From: Helopsaltes ochotensis
Taxonomy: Eukaryota > Chordata > Aves > Passeriformes > Locustellidae
DNA: 64,000 nucleotides
Assembly (NCBI GenBank): GCA_013400155.1
Contig: VXBM01000573.1
Location: 378,223-442,222 of the forward strand
Reading direction: 5' to 3'
A program made the translations under genes and the position numbers. Position 1 is the stretch's first letter; every line of letters starts with the position of its first letter. This document shows, piece by piece, positions 12,707-24,879 of the stretch. The notes under the pieces were generated by a model. It was not told the origin of the DNA. It saw only the letters and a list, made by a program, of their open reading frames with translations, and did not search any database.

Positions 12707-13273
12707 TCAGCTACTTATCTTGTCCGAAGGCAGGAGAAAGCGTGTCTGTCTGTGCCTCTTCCTGCAGACATGCCGCGGATATGTTCGTCTGCTGCTCTGG
12801 AACGCCCTGTGGAAGATGGAGTGCTGGGCTTGCTTGGCTGTGTCATTAGACACTGCCCTAGATTCACTTACGAGTAAAGATTTCCCATTTGTGCGAAAGG
12901 GAACGTGTTTTGGCGGGCACAATACGCAGCAGAAGTAAGCAGACATGACAGAAGGGTTTCCAGGCTTGCTGGAGTTCTCATATCCTGTCACAGGGGGAAC
13001 CATACACTCATTTTTCATGAGGTCCCCATTCTTCCAGTGGTTGTAATCCACTTTCTGTGCATCTTTCCTTATGAAACATTTGGTTCTTTTCAGCAGTTGT
13101 TCGGGTGGAATAATGAAGTCTAAGAGTCGGAAACAAACGAAAAAGTCCCCCCCAAAAGATGGCACGGTCCTAGTGATTTCTTTTGTGAAAGTGAAATGTT
13201 CTGAAGATGTTTCGTATAGCCGAGTGTCATTTTGAGTCACTTGAAGCACACTGAAGCTTTGACACGATGTCAC
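12707..13273 (-). other. Unassigned 188-codon open frame
   Basis: An uninterrupted ATG-to-stop frame of 188 codons on the minus strand, in DNA of ordinary base composition. The translation is mixed in composition, with several Cys and Lys, and I recognise no domain, signal peptide or membrane segment. Local CpG content is a little higher than the neighbourhood (for example around 12776-12930). Using the usual stop frequency, about one such frame is expected by chance in a 64-kb window, so length alone does not argue for a gene. A second minus-strand frame lies just upstream at 13326-13619. It could be part of a real multi-exon gene, a decayed insertion, or chance; chance is the default. Confidence 0.15.
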
Positions 13274-13619
13274 TGGGAGCTGCAGTTTCTGTCACTGTGG
13301 AATGGATGGTTTGCTAAGAGGTTCATTAATGTAATACTTCTGAATACCGCTGCAGCCTCAGGGTGTGATCCAGTGCGGACCCAAAAGCCCAGATGTCTCT
13401 CCTGGGAATGAGAAGCTCCAGGTTCTGGTTCTTAATTACAGGATTTTCTGTTTTGCATTCGAAGAGCACTGAGGAGCAGAGGTGTGGCTCAAGGACGTCC
13501 ATGGCCCGAGTGTTCAGGTGCGGCAGCCAAACCAGCTCATCAGCGTGGTGATTCGGCGCTGGTTCTGTACCCCGGGCAGGAGGGCAACACTCAGTGCGCT
13601 GCCCAGGCACGAATACCAA

Positions 13620-15900
13620 TGCAAGCGGGCCTCTTGTCCCTGCAGGGCAGGATGAGCAACTTCAGATTATGACAAGTACGTAGTAATTGTCACTAAAAAT
13701 CAGTCACCCAAGAAGAGCACTGCTTTCTTTAGACTAATGGGCCAAAAGCATCCCGGTTTAATTTCAGGAGGGCTAGGCGTGTTACACTGCTGTTTGTGAC
13801 ATCACCATACATTTTGACTGTGCTGCAACAACAGTTTACTTATTATGTGTATGTAATTGAGGGTATTTTTATTAGTTGATGGGAAGATAGAAGTGTAGTT
13901 AATGGACTGAGTAATTTGTTCTAACAATAAGCCATATTGTGAGATGATTGTTAAACAGAATCTACCTTAGCAGAAGAAGAAACATTTGCATTGAAGTCTG
14001 TTAGGAGAATAGAACTCAGGGATTCTAAGAAAGCTGTGCTTGACCTTTGGTGAAGACTGGAGATGGCAGCACCTGTTAGCATGAAGCAAATGAAGATGGT
14101 GTATCACTGCTATTTATATGACAGAGGTCAAGCATTATAAACGTGTCACTTCTTGCATTAACACATCTTCAAAGTGCACAGAGCTGGTGTAAAAAATACA
14201 GAACAACAAATGGTTAAATTCCACGCAGTATTTGACATAAGTACTCTTTCTCAGCACATAAGCAATGTGAATGTTATGTTGCACAAGTACTTAGAGCTTC
14301 ATTTACCCTCATCTTCTTTTCATTATTTGCAGGAGGTCTTGTTCTCTGATGGTGTCCTAAAAAATACAAAGTGGATATTACTCTTATCTTCACCGCTGAT
14401 ATTTACTGCTGATAAATAGACTCAGTAAAACGGGAACAAATGTTTGTTTCATAATCCTCCTGCAACTGCTGCCTTCATTATATATGAAGAACACAGAGAT
14501 TAAGTCTGCCATTTGCCAACAGCATGTTTCCAGTTTCCGTTTATATAGTACTCACAAGCAACTGTATATTAACATTAACCTGTACCTGAACTGAAATATA
14601 TTTTTTTTTTCCTCTTGGGTAAGATATGAGGATTAATTACTGATGTACTCAGTCTAGCCTTTGAGCCTGGCTGGGATTGCTATTTCTTTCTCCCATACTG
14701 TAGTATCTGAAGTACATTTTCTCCTCAGTGGAGGTGGAGTTCGTACTGCAGTAAATTGATCTTTGCCTCCTTAAAAGTTATATATTTTTAAAATATTTCT
14801 TATGCACATGGGTAAAAAGTCCATTTTCTGAAAATGGATTTCTTTTTATCCCAATATGTTATTAGACCACATCTTAAGAGTTAAAGTTTTATCATAGTTC
14901 GATTCTATTTGCAGATAGCGTCATGTGGAGACTGTTTTCAAAAGCATTAACTCAAACCACACGGATGCACAGCTATTTTAGAAGATGAGAATTCACACAT
15001 GCTTTTTATTATAATGCACATAAAACTGAAGTATAATACAGTAGGCTTGGCAATAAAACAGAGTAGTCAATATATAAATTTTATGCCTGGTTCTTTAGAT
15101 TAATGAACTGCTTTTCTTGATGAATTGAGGATGAATGAGTAAAACCACAATGATCTGATTAGATACTAAATCAATTGTTTTCTGGCAATTCAGAAATTGT
15201 GTATCTAGTTCAGTGTTTCTTTTTTTTTTGTCCATGGGACAACTTGATAACCTTCTTGTGCTAGCCAAACCACTAAAGAGGCATTGTCAATCTCTTCAAG
15301 TTCCCTATTGTTCTCAGAAAATCACTTCCTTAAGATATATCCATATGTTGAGGGTCTCAGTAGTACTTTGTGGGAAACAAAGTTATGTATTAAATTCATT
15401 TAGTCTGTAACACCACTGAAGCTGGATTCAGCTGGCACAAATACGTCTTGATGCCGTTTTAGCAGGAGGGAGTCTGGCTTTGCCTTCTCTTTTTTGGCAC
15501 AAGAAATGGGAAGAGGTCAATAGTCAATAAGGACAGCTGCCGGTGAGGGAGATTCCTCAGGGCTGAGATTTTGAGTTGATCCACTTCATACGTTTGGAAG
15601 CTCGGATTTGAATTTAGGAATATAAATGAGGTCAGTGATTTTCCAAATGAGGTGAACAGCCACATGACCTCCTTCTGTAAAGTGGGCTCCATATGTGTTT
15701 GTGGCAGAGAGAGACCTTTTCAATCCTAGAGGCACTGGGAAGAAAAAATACAGACAGGAAGCTGCCACAAGCCAGACAAGCCTCTGGAGGCTGCCAGGGA
15801 AGGAGTTAATCAGCCCCTTGGCAGTAACTAGAGCACGGCCTGTGCAGCAGGTAGTGACTGGGAGGAGGGTTGGGATAGGCCAACTGGGAGCAATGAGCTG
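13620..15900. other. Non-coding stretch, AT-rich
   Basis: AT-rich, CpG-poor DNA with no recognised exon. Apart from the small palindrome at 14810-14852 and a T-run at about 14600-14610, I see no repeat or gene here. Confidence 0.45.
14810..14852. repeat. Near-perfect small palindrome (hairpin)
   Basis: The two halves are complementary with a one-base loop. The inner nine pairs (tccattttc / gaaaatgga) are perfect. After a three-base bulge, the outer pairs continue through GTAAAAA/TTTTTAT to GGG/CCC at the ends, giving about 19 pairs in total. It is too short for a standard precursor microRNA. It could be a decayed MITE core or a template-switch product. No flanking target-site duplication was identified. 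Confidence 0.55.
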
Positions 15901-15926
15901 ATCACTGGGGTCTGTATAGAAGAGTC

Positions 15927-16682
15927 TCAGCAGAGGGGTTTGTTGGAGAGGTGGTACTTTTCTTTAGAGTCCTGCCAGTGCTTCCAAAAGAGGTGCTGCT
16001 TTTGCAATGAAGGTCTCCCTTCTCTAAGGTGAGAGCAAAATGGTGGTGGTCCTTGAGCTCTGTGGCATCTCCTTTTGGTGCTGCAGTTCCTGGCTGTGAG
16101 GGCAGATTTCCCACCTTGGGTGATGGACCATGGGAATGGAGCCATGCCAGAAGCCAGCTGAGATAAACTCTCCCATGGGAAAAGATGCCTGTCCTGGTTC
16201 TCCCTCCCCTCACCACCTTCTGTAGTTGCTGGTCCAGTGCAGAAGTGCTGTGGGTTGCTCCAGGAATGAGTGGCTCCTGGAGGGTGGAGTGCCAGCGGTG
16301 TCCTGTGTCCACAGGGAAGCTCTGGGGTGGGCGTAGAGCTCCTCCATGCAAAGGGTGAGTGCTGTGAAGGATGGGAACATCTGCATTTAAGGCTGTCAGG
16401 GTTAAATCTGATGGAGATGGTGAACCCTCCAAGGTGCAAGGAGCAGCTGCTGTAGAGGTAGTTGGAAAATGCAGAGTGTTGTGAGACTTTTGCCAGGGCT
16501 CTTGGACAGTTGTGTTCTTGTGGCAGGAAGGACAGGATCACCAGGGCAGCCCAGGGTGTTTCAGTGTGTGTAGCTGTGTAGTGGCTCACATCGGTGAGGG
16601 CTGAAATGGGGGTAGAAAGAAAGCAAGTGGTGGAATTGAAGAAGGTGGCAGCATTAACACAGTGGTGAGCTAGCGAGTGCAA
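15927..16682 (-). other. Longest non-repeat open frame (251 codons), unassigned
   Basis: An open frame of 251 codons on the minus strand, overlapped by a second open minus-strand frame at 15902-16432. The translation is rich in Ser, His, Pro, Thr and Cys and contains no domain I know. The plus strand here is purine-rich, so the minus strand is pyrimidine-rich and stop codons (which need purines) are depleted in all its frames. That explains two overlapping open frames without coding. A decayed mobile element is possible but no terminal or protein signature was found. I regard coding as unlikely. Confidence 0.12.
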
Positions 16683-16689
16683 GCTGCAG

Positions 16690-19600
16690 GCGTGTCTCAG
16701 ATGGACTGGAAGAAAGGGAAGGAGACATGCGGTGTGCAGAAAAAAAATGAATGAATAATAATAAAAAAATTAAAAGCTCAGTCAGAGAGATCAGATCCTG
16801 AAATGAGTCTGTCAGGAGCAGGGGTCCTGTCCCGGGGATCCTTTGCATTCAGACTCTGTCATGGCATGCACAGACCTCTGTTCCTTTTCTTCCTTGGTAG
16901 CGTCTTCCCCCTCCCCCTCCTCCTTTGTCAGGCAACTCGTTAACACTTATTAGCAAGCATCTTCAAAAGGCCAGGAGGGGGAAAGGATGGGAGAGGAGTT
17001 GAGATGGCTAAAGGAAATGATTAGGAGATTCCTTTTCCTTTCTGCCTATTCAAGCTCTAATGGCCAGCCCTCGCTCTGTCTGTGCCCTGCATTGTTATCC
17101 AGCCCTGCCCTGGGATCGCGGCACCGCAGCTGCCCCCGGCACTGATCCGCTCTGACATCTGGGGCACTGCAAGTGGCCACAGCCGCTAACCTTCCTCATG
17201 CTGGGGTGCTCGCTGGGGTTTACTGTTCTTGCTGCCCTTGGCATTGATGCCTGGGCTGTGCCAGCACTGGTTTAGTCTCCTGCTGGTTCACCCCTCCGAG
17301 TGTTCCCTCTTAATCGGTGTCATCAGCGCTGGGCTGCCTGGCTGGATGTGCCCTTGTGTGATCCTGCCTGGAGACTGATCTCTATTTATGTCTAAACACG
17401 GCTCGTAAGTCCCGGGTATCCAGTGCCAAGGACCAAGAATCTGCTGGGCAGCAAACAGGGTGGTTTAGTGGACACGATTGTGCTTGCCTGAGGTGGAGGG
17501 AAGAGGGTTAAATAAAGGTGACAGAATGTGGCCCATAGCTTTCCATTTCTGCCATATAGTTCCAGTTGCAGTGCATGTTCAGTGGTTTCCCCTTGAGCTA
17601 GTTATCTAGAGCTGAGACGTAATCCCAGCCAAGAGGCTGGCAGTGCTCCTGTTGGTGTTGGGGGGAGTGCCTGGAGCAGCAGATGCTGTTCTGTGCTGCT
17701 CTGTTGTGGAGTGTGGGTTGTACTTGTTTGCTCTGCCCATCAGTCTTCACCCTTTTCAAGTTACGGCAGAGGAGCAGATCCTGGGGTGATTTTTATGCAT
17801 TAGTGAACTACACAGAGAAGGACTGGTCTGTCAAAAGACTCTTCTAACTTGGTAATGACAACCATCCCTCCTCCCCTCCCACCCAGCAGACAAAAATTGA
17901 TAAATTTCCAGACGTTGTTCTGCATCTACCAAGTATTCTGTAGGCATAAAATATCAGTGTATGTTGTCTTCTCACAAAGCTCCTGTCTTTTCCTGCAGGA
18001 GTAGCACTTTGGCATCTAGAGAGCAGCATGAGCAAGCAGGTGACCTTCAGTGCAAAGTTCCTGCTTTGCAGAAGAGAAGAAAGGTTTCATAGATCTCCTA
18101 CTTGATGATCTTTAAGTGGGGGTGTGTATGTGTAACTGCATGTACAGGGCAAAGCCTTTCTCCCAGGAAATAGGTACTGTGGGACGGGAAGTTAAAATGT
18201 AAGTCACTTCATCAGAATATCTGTGTGTGGGTTGTGGGCTGGAGTTGGAGGGCTAGGATGCTTTCTGAAGTCAGATGTGACTCAGTGCTACATCTGCTCT
18301 GGGCCTTGCTGCATCTTTGCTGGGCTTCTTCAGTATCTTCCACCGACCTACTGCAGGTACGTGTTTAACATGACTCTGTGGCCACCTACCAGTACCTGGA
18401 AAGAGGTGTTGACAGGGCTTGGTCATAAAGAGGATAGATGTGATTCTTAGTAATATAAAGTCATTTGCTCCAGAAGATGTTCTGAGGGCTCTGTCTCACT
18501 CCTTGGGGATGTAAAGTCTTTGGGGCAGTGATTGTGTGGAGACAAATGGAGGCTTGCTAAATCAGGAGATGTTTTACTTTTAAGCCCAAACTGCAAGTGG
18601 AACTTACTCAGTTTGTTGAGATTTGCATCAGCATCAAAGACAAGTACAAATTTGAAATGAAAGGGGTAGGGGGAAGGGAGTGAGAGATTTGGTTTGTTCA
18701 GGTTTTTAGCTTGTAAAACATACCATGGATAATATGGAGAAAAACCAGACCTAAGAACTGCTGCTGGCTGTAGGAGTATTCCTGCTCGTATTCCTGCTCC
18801 AAGTGCCGGGAGCCTGAGTTCACACCAGCTCCTACAAGGCTTCTTCTTTCAACAACTTATTACAGTCTGCTGAGAGTGTGAGCGAATCTCCTCTGTGTCA
18901 ATAGCTGAGGGTTTAACTTTAAACAAGGGGGAAAAGTGGATTTTCAGATGAATACTGGAAAATTGGAAATATGCATGGAAAAAAGCACAGAGAAGAATTG
19001 GTGAGCTGGAAAAGACAGACAAATATTATTATTTTGTGTTTTCCATGGTACTTATTTTATGCAGCATTTTGGAAAGTATTTGGCAAATAAGTAGGAGTAA
19101 TCTGTAGGATACTTTGTAGTCAGATGCTGTAAGTTAGATTAATTTCCTGCCTTTATCTGCAAACAAATTCACTGATTTATGTGTCAGTTTAAAATTTGTG
19201 GGGAAAGAGTTATAACTGTAGAATATAGAAAATATTTAAGACAGACATTTCAAAAATTTTATGGCTTCTTAGTAAGAGAAGGAGGTAAATTTCAATTATG
19301 CATTTTATTAACATCTCCTTTTTAGCACTATAAAATGGTAACAATGTTAAAATCCCCTCCTGGGAAATAATGTCACATGGCTTGCCACTGATAGAGCTTG
19401 AGGAGTTAGGAAATGCTGGTGGAGTTAACCAGTTGTTAATCAGTTGCTCATTTGCAGCCAAATCCTGCTCTCTCGCTGGACTGGAGATAATCAGATGATA
19501 ATTTTGACTTGGAGGCAGATTTGTTGTGAATGTGGTGTCTTAACCAGATCTGTAAGGAATGATTTTATTCCTATGATAAAATCTGCTGGTATTGAACTGG

Positions 19601-21500
19601 TATTGATGTGGTGGTGGGTCAGCAAGTGCTTGGTGCTGCGGTGTCTGTGTGGGGCTGGAGCAGCAGGACCTGAGCAGCACTTTCCTGAGCTGAGCTCTCT
19701 GGGGAGCATCTGGAACAGGTCTGGAGGAGCTGCTGCCGCAGTACCAAACTGAGGGGCTGGTGGGAGCAAGATGCTTCTGTGGCTTGAGGGGTCTGGACTT
19801 GGCCTTGCCCTGCCAGGCTGGGAGAGTGGCCCTGCTGTGACACACCTGGGGGGGTCTGGGACAAGCCCCCTCAGAGTGGAAATAGGGAGAAGTGTGGGAA
19901 TTCCAGCCACTGAGGTCCCAAAGGCTCTGAGGTTCAGCATTTCTGTAACAGGCGGCTGGTAGAACACCTGGGAAATACCAGGAGCACCTGGGCTGGATAT
20001 ATGGCCTGCTCCTGACAGGATATTCCTTCAGAAGTGAGTGAGTCACACAGGATCTGCTGTGAAGCCTCTCAGTGACTGAGAGGTGGTTCATTACACTCCT
20101 GTCTCCTGCTGGTTAGGGTGGAGGCACCTGGTGTTGGTCCCTGTGCCTCCTTGTCCTTGAAGCATGAACTCCATGTAGCAACTGGCTCCTCATCTTCCTG
20201 TAAATACTAGCTTTCCCCCCGTGGAAAAGGAGTTTTGGTGATATAATCCCAATGAATGAAGGGGTTTTCTTAATTAAAGTAATAATCTGAAAGTTGTCAT
20301 TGGTAAGTGTGTAAACAAGCTGATTGCAGTAGGCTCATGAATAGCTGTAATGAGCACATGTGGGTACTGAATTAACCATGGTTCACAAGCCATGCATGGC
20401 TATATGCTTATTCACAAATAACCACTTTCCCCTTTTGCTTGACTTTGTGTGCCACCCCAAAAATCTTGTCTTTTCAGTGTTACACAGCAAAAAGGAACCT
20501 GAATCTTTCACAAGCGGAGAGCTTAGAAGGCAATCACTGCTCTGAAAGTGGCTGGGGAGGCAACCTGTGCTCTTGGGGTTTTTTCCCCCCAAAGTGAAGT
20601 GCAGCCTGGTGGGTATAGCATGGGTGTTCAGCATTGCTCTCTCTTGCTGGTGGGTTGTTCCAGGGCCCTTGAAGGAGGCACTCCCTGCTGGCTGTGGTGG
20701 AGTGCCCTGTCTGTGAGATGGGAGAACAATGGCACTGCAAGGCTTTGTGCTGTTAACGAGCTCCTCAGAGCAAGGGCCCTACAGAGGTGCAAATCATCTT
20801 CTTGACCTGCTGTTAATTATTGATATATTTATTCACTGCAATACGAGGAAGGGCAGCAGTAGGGTGATGGTAGGCTCAGGTGATCTGTATGTGGGTGGAA
20901 GGACACTGGCTTAGAGAGACCCTCCCAAGGAGGTGCCTGCTGGACTTGCTGCTCTGCTTTGCTGGTGGGACTCCGAAGGAGTCTTCCCTTTCCAGACCTG
21001 GGAACAGCTCCATGATTTGATTGAAAAGAGCCTGTGTACCTTCCATCTATTGGAGGAGAAATAGATTCATTCAAGTTTGTTAAGTGTCATCTGGATGATC
21101 CTGTCTGCAGCCTAAAATAGCAAAGGAAAACATCTTATAGGGTGTAGTTTAACTTCCAGAGAATTAGGTACAGCTTCTTTCTTGATCCAGAGATCAGGGT
21201 TTGTATTGTCATGTACTTATGGCACTTGGACTTGACCTCCTGTTTTAGTAGCAACTCATTCTTCTTTGCTGTCATTACAAGATATCATGTTGTGAAGTGG
21301 AAATTGAGCCTCCTGTTAACCACTGTGTTGCTGCTCCTTCTTTTTGAGTGTCCAGATCTAGCAGAGAACTAAGGTGGAGGGGAGATGCTGAATCAGGGAC
21401 ACCAAAGACAACTGTTTTTTGTTTAAACAGTGATTTGCATCATGCATTACACAATAAAAAAAAATAGCGTATTTGTGCGTCTGCTTCCACCCTGAAACTG
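16690..21500. other. Non-coding stretch, no gene recognised
   Basis: Mixed composition with no repeat family or exon recognised. At about 16840-17340 the DNA is somewhat GC-richer with CT-rich runs. Short overlapping ORFs at 19491-20091 on the minus strand are Pro/Ser/His-rich chance frames. A string resembling the CR1 3' end (gatgatctttaag at about 18104) stands alone without the expected neighbours. Confidence 0.45.
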
Positions 21501-21504
21501 CAAC

Positions 21505-21867
21505 TTAATATTTCTCTCGGGATAACAATAAATGGTCCAGGAGGCTTTTTTTAGGAGTTGGCTTTTGGGGGGAACACCAAATACACTTCTTGTATTTGTC
21601 CTGTAAATTCATACATGTCATGCTACTGTCGTGGGCTTTATGCTCTTCTGGGTCTGCATGATCATTAAACAGACAAATGAACCACCAGGGTAAACCTCGA
21701 CTCTCAAGACATTTGTGTTTACGAATGTCTTCTTTTATGTGCAAAAGCTCAGGGAGGTGGTTTCTGCGGGGCTCAATGTGTTCCCTCCACAGCTGGCAGT
21801 GTCTGATGTGTATGTGCATGTCCCATGTGGACACTTTTTCTTGTGTCCCTTGGGATCCTGTATCCAT
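21505..21867 (-). other. Unassigned 120-codon open frame
   Basis: Minus-strand frame whose C-terminal two thirds has a balanced, protein-like composition, rich in Lys, Glu, Asp, His and Cys (for example EDIRKHKCLES and KYKKCIWCSP). I recognise no family. Frames of this length are expected many times by chance in 64 kb. It is listed because it lies 1.3 kb downstream, on the same strand, of another protein-like frame at 23127-23413 and the two could be exons of one gene or parts of one decayed element. Confidence 0.15.
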
Positions 21868-23126
21868 TCCCTGGTGAGTGCCTAGAGCAGTGCTCTGGTG
21901 CTGCTGGAGATCTGGTTACAGAATGGGTTCTGCTCTTATCCTGCTTAATTCTCTTGAAAGAAAAAGACCGAAACAGCAGAACAAATTCAAGCTCAGGTAG
22001 GGTTGTTACAGCAGAGCAGAGTGGCCTGAGCACACACAGTCACTTCCATACATCTTTGAGTTAAAATGGAAACTCTCAGGTGGAATTCCTTCACTGGTGT
22101 GTGATCTGTCTGGCTCACTTCCCTTTCCTGACAAAGGGAAGGTAATGCTGCCCTGCTCTCCAGGAAGCTCCCTCTGGTTCAATTTACACGAGTCTAAGCT
22201 GGCTTTAGGGAGCAAGATGTGTGCTAAGTTTGTTGTCCACTGCCCTGCAGGAGCTGCACTACAGGAACCATGGGGTGTTGAAACCTTCAGGTGTACTTCT
22301 TCTGTCAAGCAGGCTGAGGTTTGCTTGAGATTTCTGGTTTCAAGGTTTGGCAGGAATTGTCATTTCACATTCCTAGCAAAGAGTCTGAATATATGCCATA
22401 TAATTAACACGAGGAAATTCTGACTCCTGAGGCTATAGGGTTAAACAAATATATGTCCCCATTAAACTTGAATAATAAGAGGTTAACTCATTAGGAAAAG
22501 AACGCTCTTGATGTGCTTAATGGAGGGAGAGAGTATTAACTCTTACAGTTCCTTGTGAACCCTTATGTTAGTTACGCTTTCCTTTTGAGTGTTAATTTTT
22601 CTGCTGTAGAATACTTTACACCTCCAAATTTGTCTCCTGGTTATTCTGTATGAGTTGTCTTTTGTTTCCTGGGTTATTGATATGCCTAGATCCTTTGGAG
22701 TCTTAAAATTTATGCTTTGTTGATGGCTGGTGCATACTTCAAAATAATATGCAGCACAGAACAAAGGCAAATCTTTAAAACCCATTATTTGAAAATAGTG
22801 AAGGAAAATAGGTGAAGTATAGATAAATTAATATAGCCAAGGCAAAAACCTGCAAGCATAATAATTCTTCGATTGTGGTATGAGCAAGCCTTATCCCAGT
22901 GGCTGTGGCTCTGGAATGCCTTTGGTGTTCCTCAAATGCTGTACTTTGAAGAGAGCAGGTATTGTCTGGAATCATAATTCTGGCAGAGCTGATGGCACGC
23001 TTCATGCTGGACACTGGTGGAAATAAGCCAGTTCCAGCTCCTCCCGCTGTTTCCTCCATGTCCTCTTCCTTGCTGAACACTGACCATGCACTCCAGATTA
23101 CAGTTGCAATAGAAATGAGAGATACA

Positions 23127-23413
23127 TCACTTTAATGTTTCAGATTCTCCTGGACAATTCTTTCTCACTCCAGGCATCTTAAAGTGTTGCTCTTTTGAAT
23201 AGTGTGAGTCTGGCTTCTTGGGAACTTCTGGCACTATGAAGTCAATAATCCTATTGCTGGTCATGCTGTTGTCAAAATAATTATTCCAAGCGTTGGCTCC
23301 ATATGATGCAATTAAACTATTGATTAGTACAGTTTTGTCCAACCAAGGACAAAAATGTGGTCCTTTGTACAGATTTCCTAGAACTGAGAGACTGATTTTT
23401 CTTTGAGATTGCC
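23127..23413 (-). other. Possible minus-strand exon or decayed coding fragment
   Basis: On the minus strand a pyrimidine-rich stretch ending in TTTAATAG (an acceptor-like site, near 23414) opens a frame that runs to a TGA at about 23127. The translation is protein-like and includes LGNLYKGPHFCPWLDKT, NAWNNYFDNS and VPEVPKKPDSHYS. A donor-like GGA/GTGAGA lies within it near 23174, just before the end of the frame. If both sites were used the exon would be roughly 240 bp. I do not recognise the protein. Codon length is well within chance, so this rests on the coincidence of splice-like sites and composition. Confidence 0.2.
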
Positions 23414-24264
23414 CTATTAAACAAAAGGAACAGATTTAATTCAATAATTGACTTTGGTAAATGGAGCACAGAGATGATTTGATTCTGTTGTAAGCAAATA
23501 GGAAAATTTTATCCATTGTTACTCTCATTCTGGATCCTTTATAACAAACATATGGATGTTTCTGGCTATGCATTCCTTCAGCTTGGCAGTTAAAAAATTC
23601 TAGAGAGGATTTGAAGTTAGGGGCCCATGAGGTGAGAAGGGGAACCCAAAGTATTGATGACCCACTTAAGAAATGAGTTTTACTTATGGAACAGCAACAC
23701 GTGTGAAGCAGCTCTAGCTGGGAACAGTTCTAGGCATGGAGAAGATGAAGAGTAGTGTCAGACTATGTAATAATACTTTTCAAGACAGAAATAATAATTT
23801 ATAATTCACGCAGCTGTATAAGCTCTTAGCAGAGTCAATTATGGAACATTTTATTTTGTGGATCACCTGAGAATAGTCTATCTTTCCAAATTTTGCAGAG
23901 AAGAGATGCAAGAAGTCTGGGAAATGCTTCTAAGCAAGGAGGTTTCCAATAGCAAATAGTACACCAATGATGTCAGCCCAAGACAGGAAATCAACATTTT
24001 GGCTCTCTCATCCTCCATGGCTCAGCCTCTTTCCTGTATGTGGGAGTGTGTGGAACTGTATAAATAATCACACACCAGCATGTTTCATGTGGTGAGGGAC
24101 TGCCTTGGAGCAGCTGGCTTCTGGGATGAGTAGGTGCTTAGCATAAACACATTTTCTGTGCCCCTAAAAAAACTGAGGAACCTGTTTTTCACCTGTGTCC
24201 TGTGGAATGATCCTGAGATCCAAGATGTTCCATGTGCTGTGGCAGGATGGAAGAAATTACACAT

Positions 24265-24336
24265 TTTTTCCTTGTGGTGTTTTGTTTGGTGTGGGTTTTT
24301 TTGTTTGTTTTGTTGTTGTGTTTTTTTTTTTTTCCC
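24265..24336. repeat. T/G-rich low-complexity tract
   Basis: Plus strand consists nearly only of T and G in GTTTTG, GTTTGG and TTGTTG words, ending in 13 T (about 24321-24333). Same style as the tracts at 8.4, 33.0, 37.0 and 55.8 kb. Confidence 0.8.
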
Positions 24337-24879
24337 AAAATAACATGTTTTTGTTGAATTTACTGTCTGTTATGTGGGCAAATTAATCTGTTTTTGCCAG
24401 GTGTTTCATACCAGACTTCTGTTGCAGCAGCACAAGCGTTTAGATTTCTGTCTTTATTTCTATTGGCCTGGTTTCCACTTTAGCAAATTCACAGCTTGTG
24501 AGCCATTGCTGGAAATTTCAAATGTGCAAAACATTAGGGAAGCACTAAGCACAGCCATCCTCTTAATTTGTGCCCTGTCTTCGCTCCTAATAGTGTGTAA
24601 CATCTGACTGCAGTAATGCCTAGAGCTCCACAGCCCCGCTGTGCCCGTGTCAGGTGGGCAGGAGGGGAATTCCTCCCTTTGGGGTCTGCAGTGGGAACTA
24701 AAGGAGATGGGGCCAGGGAGATCACCACGGTGGGCGAAGAGAGGAACTGACTTGGCCGCACAGCAGATCACTGCCAGAACAAGGAGGAGAATTAGGTTTC
24801 TGGTAGGATATTTAGTCACATCTAAACTAATTTTTCACGGTGCCTCGAGGCAGACTAGGTGACTTCTTACAGTACGTTT

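Noticed and set aside
12760..12940. Plus-strand exon after CCTCTTCCTGCAG with frame TCRGYVRLLLW (faintly like an ABC-transporter start)
   Set aside because: The resemblance is a few residues only, the rest of the frame does not continue the similarity, and no donor or neighbouring exon is seen.
18100..18125. CR1-like string gatgatctttaag
   Set aside because: The neighbouring CR1 blocks are absent, so a chance match is more likely.
22775..23080. 101-codon minus ORF with a hydrophobic C-terminal segment
   Set aside because: Length is expected by chance and the frame differs from the neighbouring candidate exon; no splice arrangement joining them was convincing.
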